A stretch of DNA of 64,000 bases from Orbaceae bacterium ESL0727 (lineage in GTDB: Bacteria; Pseudomonadota; Gammaproteobacteria; Enterobacterales; Orbaceae): the NCBI GenBank assembly GCA_029433345.1, contig JAQTHY010000001.1, forward strand, positions 1,426,001 to 1,490,000. Direction: 5' to 3'. Below are positions 59,470 through 64,000 of this stretch, in pieces; within the stretch, counting starts at the first letter, position 1, and every line of letters begins with the position of its first letter. The notes below the pieces were generated by a model, which saw only the letters and a program-made list of their open reading frames with translations, was not told where the DNA came from and made no database searches. Both the position numbers and the translations under genes were made by a program.

Positions 59470-62400
59470 CTAAAACTCTAACTGATAGATAAGATCGAGG
59501 GTTTGGGCTAACCCGGATGCTGCTTCTAGATAAAGCCTTGGCATTAATCGATAGCGCAAGGTGAATGTTGCCAGTGAATCAAAAATCCCTACGCCATATT
59601 TCAGTTGTAAATTCGGTAAGAGATAACCGCTGACGACGACTTTAGAGCTGTTGCCGGCACCTTGCGTGTCTAAGGTCAGATTTTTGATGCCAAACAAACT
59701 ACCGACATCGCCAATAAATTGGCCGCTTTTGGCTGTCCCTAATCCCACTAGCATAGCTGTCATCATATCATTATCACTCTGTTCGCCACTATCAAGTCCT
59801 TGCCCACGTAATAGGTAAGAGAGTGCTTCTTGCTGCGACATGGCGGGATCAGAAAATATTTCAATTTTAGGATCATCGGCGGTACCCGTCACACGAATCC
59901 CGGCGGTGACGGTGCCATCCATCGATTCAGGATTACGAATCGCTTCAACGTCAAGCGCAGGCTGATCAGCGGGGCCTGCAAACGTGATTTCGCCTTTGCG
60001 GATAATTAAATCTTGCCCATAAGCCCGAAAACGCCCTTGCGGGACCACTATTTGGCCATGGACTTCTAACCCTTTATTTTCTTGGAGAACCTGTAAATTA
60101 CCGGTGAGTGACGCTTTTAAGCCAAACGCATCCACCAAGACTTTGTTACCAATGGTGATAATCAGATCAGTTTTGATATTCATGCCCAATTGGTCGGGCT
60201 TCACTTCTTGGTGATTTTTATCTAACATCACTTCGTCACTTGACACATCAACGGTTGATGGCGGCATCGTTTCGACAGTAATTTTCCCTTTGGGAATATC
60301 GACCTTACCTTGTAAGCTGAGTTCTTTCGGATTGGCCTCGATTTTGATATCAGGGATGACGGTCATGACAATCATCGGCGGTAACGAGACTTCCATGGCG
60401 GCACCTTTTACTGTCAGGCTAGCGCGCCAATCGTTAATTGTGCGCCAGCTCGCCTTACCATCGATATTGATATCACCGGCTTTGGTGGTTAAGATGCCTC
60501 TTAGCGTTGATGATTTACCGTGGAATTCGATAGTCATAATAGCCGATTTGATATCGGCAGGGAGTTGGCTCGCTTTGATTTCACTCTGTTTTAACTCAAT
60601 GGCGCCGGTAATGTAAGGATCGAGTAAGGTACCGGCAAATTTGACATTGCCATTTATCGAACCTTTGGCATATTCATCACTTTCTAAAAGTGGGTTGAGC
60701 AGCGCTAAGGCTAAATTATCAATGACTAACCGCCCATTTAGGCGTTTTTGCCCAGTCGGATCATCAATAATCAGATTGCCAGTGACGTTGCCTAAATCCT
60801 TCAGACTAAAATTCCAATCCAATTTCGCTTGGCGTTCATTCATATCAAAATGGATATTGAAAATATCAAACGGAATCGGCAGAGTTTGTGATGCGAGCAT
60901 CTGTTTTATATAGACATCATGACTGGTGATATTGAGTTTGATGGTGGGGATTTTGCTATCGGCCGTCGCCCGAATTGTCGCCTTGCCATCGATTTTGCCA
61001 GCTAATTTTGTTTCACCGTCATTGGGTAACGGCAAGGTGGCCAGATCAATATGATTTAAGCTGAGCGTGGTTTCATGGTTAGCTGCATCGGTAAAAGGCT
61101 GATCTAGGCAGATACTGGCATTGCTGTTAGCGGCACTGTTTAGCCAACAATGTGCGCCAATGGTGGCGGTCTGTTTGTCGAGATCATACGAGAGCGGTAA
61201 AGTTTTTGCTAATCGCCAACTATTTTGTGTCGCGGCTGTTTTTTTATCAGATGTGCTGTTAGCCGCGATAGGGTTATCAGTAAACAGAACCGTTTCGGGA
61301 ATCGCCCCTGTCCATTTTTTATGATCGTTATCCAGATGGCCAGTGAGGGTACTTTTCAATGAAACGGGTACACCATTGATATCGACGGTTAAGGTATGGC
61401 TATTTTCGTTGCCGGTTAATTCAATATTGGCGTTATTGATGGTCAGGTTAGGGACTTCCATATGTTGGCCAACAAAACTGATTTTACCGCTAAGCTGATC
61501 TTGATAATGCAAGGCGGCGATGAGGTTAGCGCGATTAATTGAGATATCTTGCCAGGTAAAATTAGTTATCGCTAAATTCGCATCAACGGTTGGTTTGGTA
61601 AGGGTGCCATTCATTTTGATTTCACCATTGATGGCACCTTGAATTTCATTGAGCAGTAAGGCTAAATTGTTCAATTTTAATTGACTGGTCAGATTGCCTT
61701 TTTCGGTTGATCCGTTGAGGTTAACTTCATTTTTGCCCCAGATAATAGCCAATTTGTTGGCCGAGATGAGATGATCAGAATTCGCCGATAATGCGCCGGT
61801 TGAGGTAAACTCCGCCCGTTTAATATTGCCTTTGAGTTGCAATTTGCTGATATCGATCTGCCATTTATCGTTGCCTGATTTATCGCTGCCGAAAGTGCCG
61901 CTGGTTTGAATATCGCCAGTCAGTTTTATCGGATAGGCTGGTAGCTCTTTGGTGAGATCGACATGGTTGATTTTGACAAGCAAATCCCATTTTAGGGCAT
62001 TAACCCAGCTCATTTGGCCATTTAGGTTGATTTCGCCTTGTGGGAATTTGGCAATCGCGTGATCAAAATGTGCCATTTCTGTGGTGCCGTTACCCAGAAC
62101 ATCAAACAGTGTATCGGGCAGGTTTTCCCCTTTGAACGCCCCTTTTAGGGTGAGTTGGTACTGTTGCACGCTACCGCTGGTTTTAATCGTAAAATCATTT
62201 AATTGGTATTGCGGTTTGCCATTTAGTGGCCATTGCAGATGTTTACCGGTGGTATCGATTTTGACCGGCATATATTTTTCAATAAAATTGATGCTGGCCT
62301 TGATATTGGCTTGGTTTATGCCAGTAATTTTGCTCTGCGTGGCTAACTCGCCGAGTAATTTACCCGAAAATTGCCCGGTTAGTTGATCTTGCGCGGTTTT

Positions 62401-63366
62401 AATGTTGACGTTAGCGGATAATGGCCAGTCATCACCTAATACCATGTCGCCGTTAACAATGACGTGTCCGGTGGCGTAAGGTGTTTGGGCATCGGTTTCT
62501 ACGCGCTCAACCATAATATGGTTATTTTCCATATTATTTTTGATGATGACATGACGAAAGTGATAATCATCACCGGCGATATGTAAAAACCAATTGTCGC
62601 CAGTTAAGCTCTCTACATTGATATCAAGCGGAATCGAAACTTGGGGCAACGTGGTAATTAACGGTTGATTAAAAATATTATTAATCAGTTGGTTAATTGG
62701 TACGTCAGGTTGCGCCACATTGCTGGAGGTTTGGGCGATATGGTTATTTGGCGCGGGGTTATCCGCAAAAATAGCACTCAGATTTTGGGCAATCGATGGA
62801 TAAACGTATAATTTTTCGGCGATCCATTTGGCGTTACCTTGGAAATCGGACAGGCCAAATTGCATATCATCTACCTGCACCTTGACGCGCGTAAGATGGG
62901 TTGCGTTAAGCTTAATCGGCAATGGCATTTTGATTAAAGAACGCTCGGCTAGCACCGATTGGGATTCGGCTTCTGGCTCGGAGGGGGATAATTGATTGGT
63001 ATTAATCATCACATTAACGCCATTGGCATTAAATTGCTCAATACACGCTTGGACTTTTAGTAAGCAGAGTCCCGATAATGATAATGCGGCATCATCGATT
63101 TTGACCGATACGCCGGGTAATTCGAGATCAAATCCTTTTAGGGTGAAATCATGCAAGGTACCGTCAAGTTGGGCTATCTTGAGTTCGGGTAGCCATTTAT
63201 TGAGGGCATAAGTGGTCACTTTCATGCCAAGGCTGGTGTAGAGTAAGGTGTATACCAGTATGGCAAGTAATAACAGGAGTGAGAAAATAGCTATGCCCAA
63301 GCGTTTCCATATAGGTCGGCGTGTTGGTTTTTTGACTTGTTCAGCTTGGGTTTGATTTTCTGTCAT
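59470..63366 (-). CDS. tamB: TamB, inner-membrane translocation and assembly module subunit
   Basis: 1298 aa. One N-terminal membrane helix (about 22-44) is followed by a very long repetitive beta domain, a lipid-bridge-like groove, and the C-terminal DUF490 domain (GQIVVPQGRFRAYGQDLIIRKGEITFAGPADQP, GLGTAKSGQFIGDVGSLFGI, YLLPNLQLKYGVGIFDS...LRYRLMPRLYLEAASG). It works with TamA in envelope biogenesis and phospholipid transport. About 200 nt separate it from tamA, where E. coli genes abut. Slightly longer than E. coli TamB (1259). Confidence 0.95.
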   Translation of the reverse strand: MTENQTQAEQVKKPTRRPIWKRLGIAIFSLLLLLAILVYTLLYTSLGMKVTTYALNKWLPELKIAQLDGTLHDFTLKGFDLELPGVSVKIDDAALSLSGLCLLKVQACIEQFNANGVNVMINTNQLSPSEPEAESQSVLAERSLIKMPLPIKLNATHLTRVKVQVDDMQFGLSDFQGNAKWIAEKLYVYPSIAQNLSAIFADNPAPNNHIAQTSSNVAQPDVPINQLINNIFNQPLITTLPQVSIPLDINVESLTGDNWFLHIAGDDYHFRHVIIKNNMENNHIMVERVETDAQTPYATGHVIVNGDMVLGDDWPLSANVNIKTAQDQLTGQFSGKLLGELATQSKITGINQANIKASINFIEKYMPVKIDTTGKHLQWPLNGKPQYQLNDFTIKTSGSVQQYQLTLKGAFKGENLPDTLFDVLGNGTTEMAHFDHAIAKFPQGEINLNGQMSWVNALKWDLLVKINHVDLTKELPAYPIKLTGDIQTSGTFGSDKSGNDKWQIDISKLQLKGNIKRAEFTSTGALSANSDHLISANKLAIIWGKNEVNLNGSTEKGNLTSQLKLNNLALLLNEIQGAINGEIKMNGTLTKPTVDANLAITNFTWQDISINRANLIAALHYQDQLSGKISFVGQHMEVPNLTINNANIELTGNENSHTLTVDINGVPVSLKSTLTGHLDNDHKKWTGAIPETVLFTDNPIAANSTSDKKTAATQNSWRLAKTLPLSYDLDKQTATIGAHCWLNSAANSNASICLDQPFTDAANHETTLSLNHIDLATLPLPNDGETKLAGKIDGKATIRATADSKIPTIKLNITSHDVYIKQMLASQTLPIPFDIFNIHFDMNERQAKLDWNFSLKDLGNVTGNLIIDDPTGQKRLNGRLVIDNLALALLNPLLESDEYAKGSINGNVKFAGTLLDPYITGAIELKQSEIKASQLPADIKSAIMTIEFHGKSSTLRGILTTKAGDINIDGKASWRTINDWRASLTVKGAAMEVSLPPMIVMTVIPDIKIEANPKELSLQGKVDIPKGKITVETMPPSTVDVSSDEVMLDKNHQEVKPDQLGMNIKTDLIITIGNKVLVDAFGLKASLTGNLQVLQENKGLEVHGQIVVPQGRFRAYGQDLIIRKGEITFAGPADQPALDVEAIRNPESMDGTVTAGIRVTGTADDPKIEIFSDPAMSQQEALSYLLRGQGLDSGEQSDNDMMTAMLVGLGTAKSGQFIGDVGSLFGIKNLTLDTQGAGNSSKVVVSGYLLPNLQLKYGVGIFDSLATFTLRYRLMPRLYLEAASGLAQTLDLIYQLEF

Positions 63367-63560
63367 TTGTTTATTCCAATCAGGGTTATCGTCGCGATCC
63401 TGTGTTATTCCTTAATACTGTAATTCAATATGATATAAACGTCATACTAAATATCATCGATATGTGATTCATATATCGATCATTATCATTCAATATGATA
63501 ACTCACTATTATTGATCATCATTATAGTCCATAATTATATCTCACCATTATATCCAGCAA
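63367..63560. other. Repetitive tamA-tamB spacer
   Basis: 194 nt of AT-rich sequence with degenerate ATCATTATAGTC/ATTCAATATGATA units. No gene. Confidence 0.5.
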
Positions 63561-64000
63561 TTATAGTTCAGTGCCTAAACCAATATAGAGGTGAATAGAG
63601 CCTTGTTTGTCCTTATTAAGCGGTGTGGCGAGGTCCACTTTAATTGGACCCACGGGTGATGCCCAACGTAATCCAACCCCTGCACCATTATGGAAGTTAG
63701 AATGTTCCACTTTATCAATCGCTTCACCAGTGTCGAAAAAGACGGCTCCCCACCAAGCACCGGTCAAATTGTATTGGTATTCAGCGGTCCCAGTTAGGAG
63801 CTTTGAGCCACCTTTTAATTTGCCATTGCTATCTTTGGGTGAAATGGAGTTATAACTAAAACCACGGATACTGCGATCGCCGCCGGCAAAGAATCGGAAT
63901 GATGGCGGCACGCGCGCAAAATCATTCGCTTGAATTATGCCAAAATTACCGCGGGCAATAAAGCGATGCGTATTATGGATAGAGCGAATCCAGCTGTGTT
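63561..64000 (-). CDS. tamA: TamA, C-terminal part (partial)
   Basis: The last 146 residues of an Omp85-family outer-membrane protein, continuing beyond the right edge. The barrel signature [27 protein letters not shown] contains the (V/I)RG(F/Y) motif of Omp85 loop 6. It is followed by [38 protein letters not shown], and the final [10 protein letters not shown] strand. Lies upstream of tamB on the same strand. Confidence 0.93.
   Translation of the reverse strand, partial: HSWIRSIHNTHRFIARGNFGIIQANDFARVPPSFRFFAGGDRSIRGFSYNSISPKDSNGKLKGGSKLLTGTAEYQYNLTGAWWGAVFFDTGEAIDKVEHSNFHNGAGVGLRWASPVGPIKVDLATPLNKDKQGSIHLYIGLGTEL

Overview
The window (64 kb) comes from a gammaproteobacterium close to the Enterobacterales/Pasteurellales/Orbales group. 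The core genes (htpG, zntA, surE, ybhGFSR-like, ampD, coaE-yacG, tsaD, ycaO, trmA, cusRS-like, hldD-waaF-waaC, plsC, tamB-tamA) are all recognisable enterobacterial-type orthologues. Gene order and low GC would fit a gut symbiont such as Orbaceae, but this is a low-confidence guess.

Region 1 (about 1-23.4 kb) is a lambdoid-style prophage without a visible head. A CI-type repressor and a PD-(D/E)xK nuclease-like gene read leftwards. Rightwards lie a Cro-like gene, an HTH protein, O- and P-like replication genes, a Q-like antiterminator, a textbook late promoter followed at once by a terminator (pR'/tR' arrangement), a two-gene moron (67 aa plus DUF2335), and a holin/endolysin/Rz/Rz1 lysis cassette. 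Directly after that comes a complete contractile tail module: terminator, sheath, tube, frameshifted chaperone, tape measure, Dit-like, plug, hub, spike, gp25, J, DUF2612, three fibres, two Tfa and two collagen-like tip proteins. No terminase, portal, protease or capsid gene lies between lysis and tail. The locus therefore looks like a contractile tailocin or a head-deleted prophage, with a duplicated fibre cassette and a G7-tract frameshift in a collagen-like fibre gene. A hexapeptide acetyltransferase closes the region.

Region 2 (23.4-28.2 kb) is a stripped type I-F CRISPR-Cas locus: an AT-rich leader, a two-repeat/one-spacer array, cas1 and the cas2-cas3 fusion. All csy (Cascade) genes are absent, and the next gene is htpG.

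Region 3 (28.3-64 kb) is ordinary chromosome: htpG with a sigma32-like promoter, a zinc/cadmium P-type ATPase, a SetB-like sugar exporter, surE, a YbhGFSR-like ABC exporter, ampD-yqcC, a DUF305 protein, a Sel1-repeat protein, coaE-yacG-tsaD-ycaO, a shikimate-dehydrogenase-like gene, ygbA, trmA, a CusRS-like two-component system with a CusR-box-like operator and a possible divergent sRNA, the inner-core heptose operon hldD-waaF-waaC, plsC, stand-alone mnmD, and tamB with the 3' part of tamA.

Two genome-style oddities cross the regions. First, degenerate short tandem repeats occur both between genes and as in-frame insertions in conserved enzymes (tsaD, zntA, ycaO, trmA, mnmD, ybhR). Second, a family of roughly 30-bp dispersed intergenic repeats shares the core GTTTCAGAACT.
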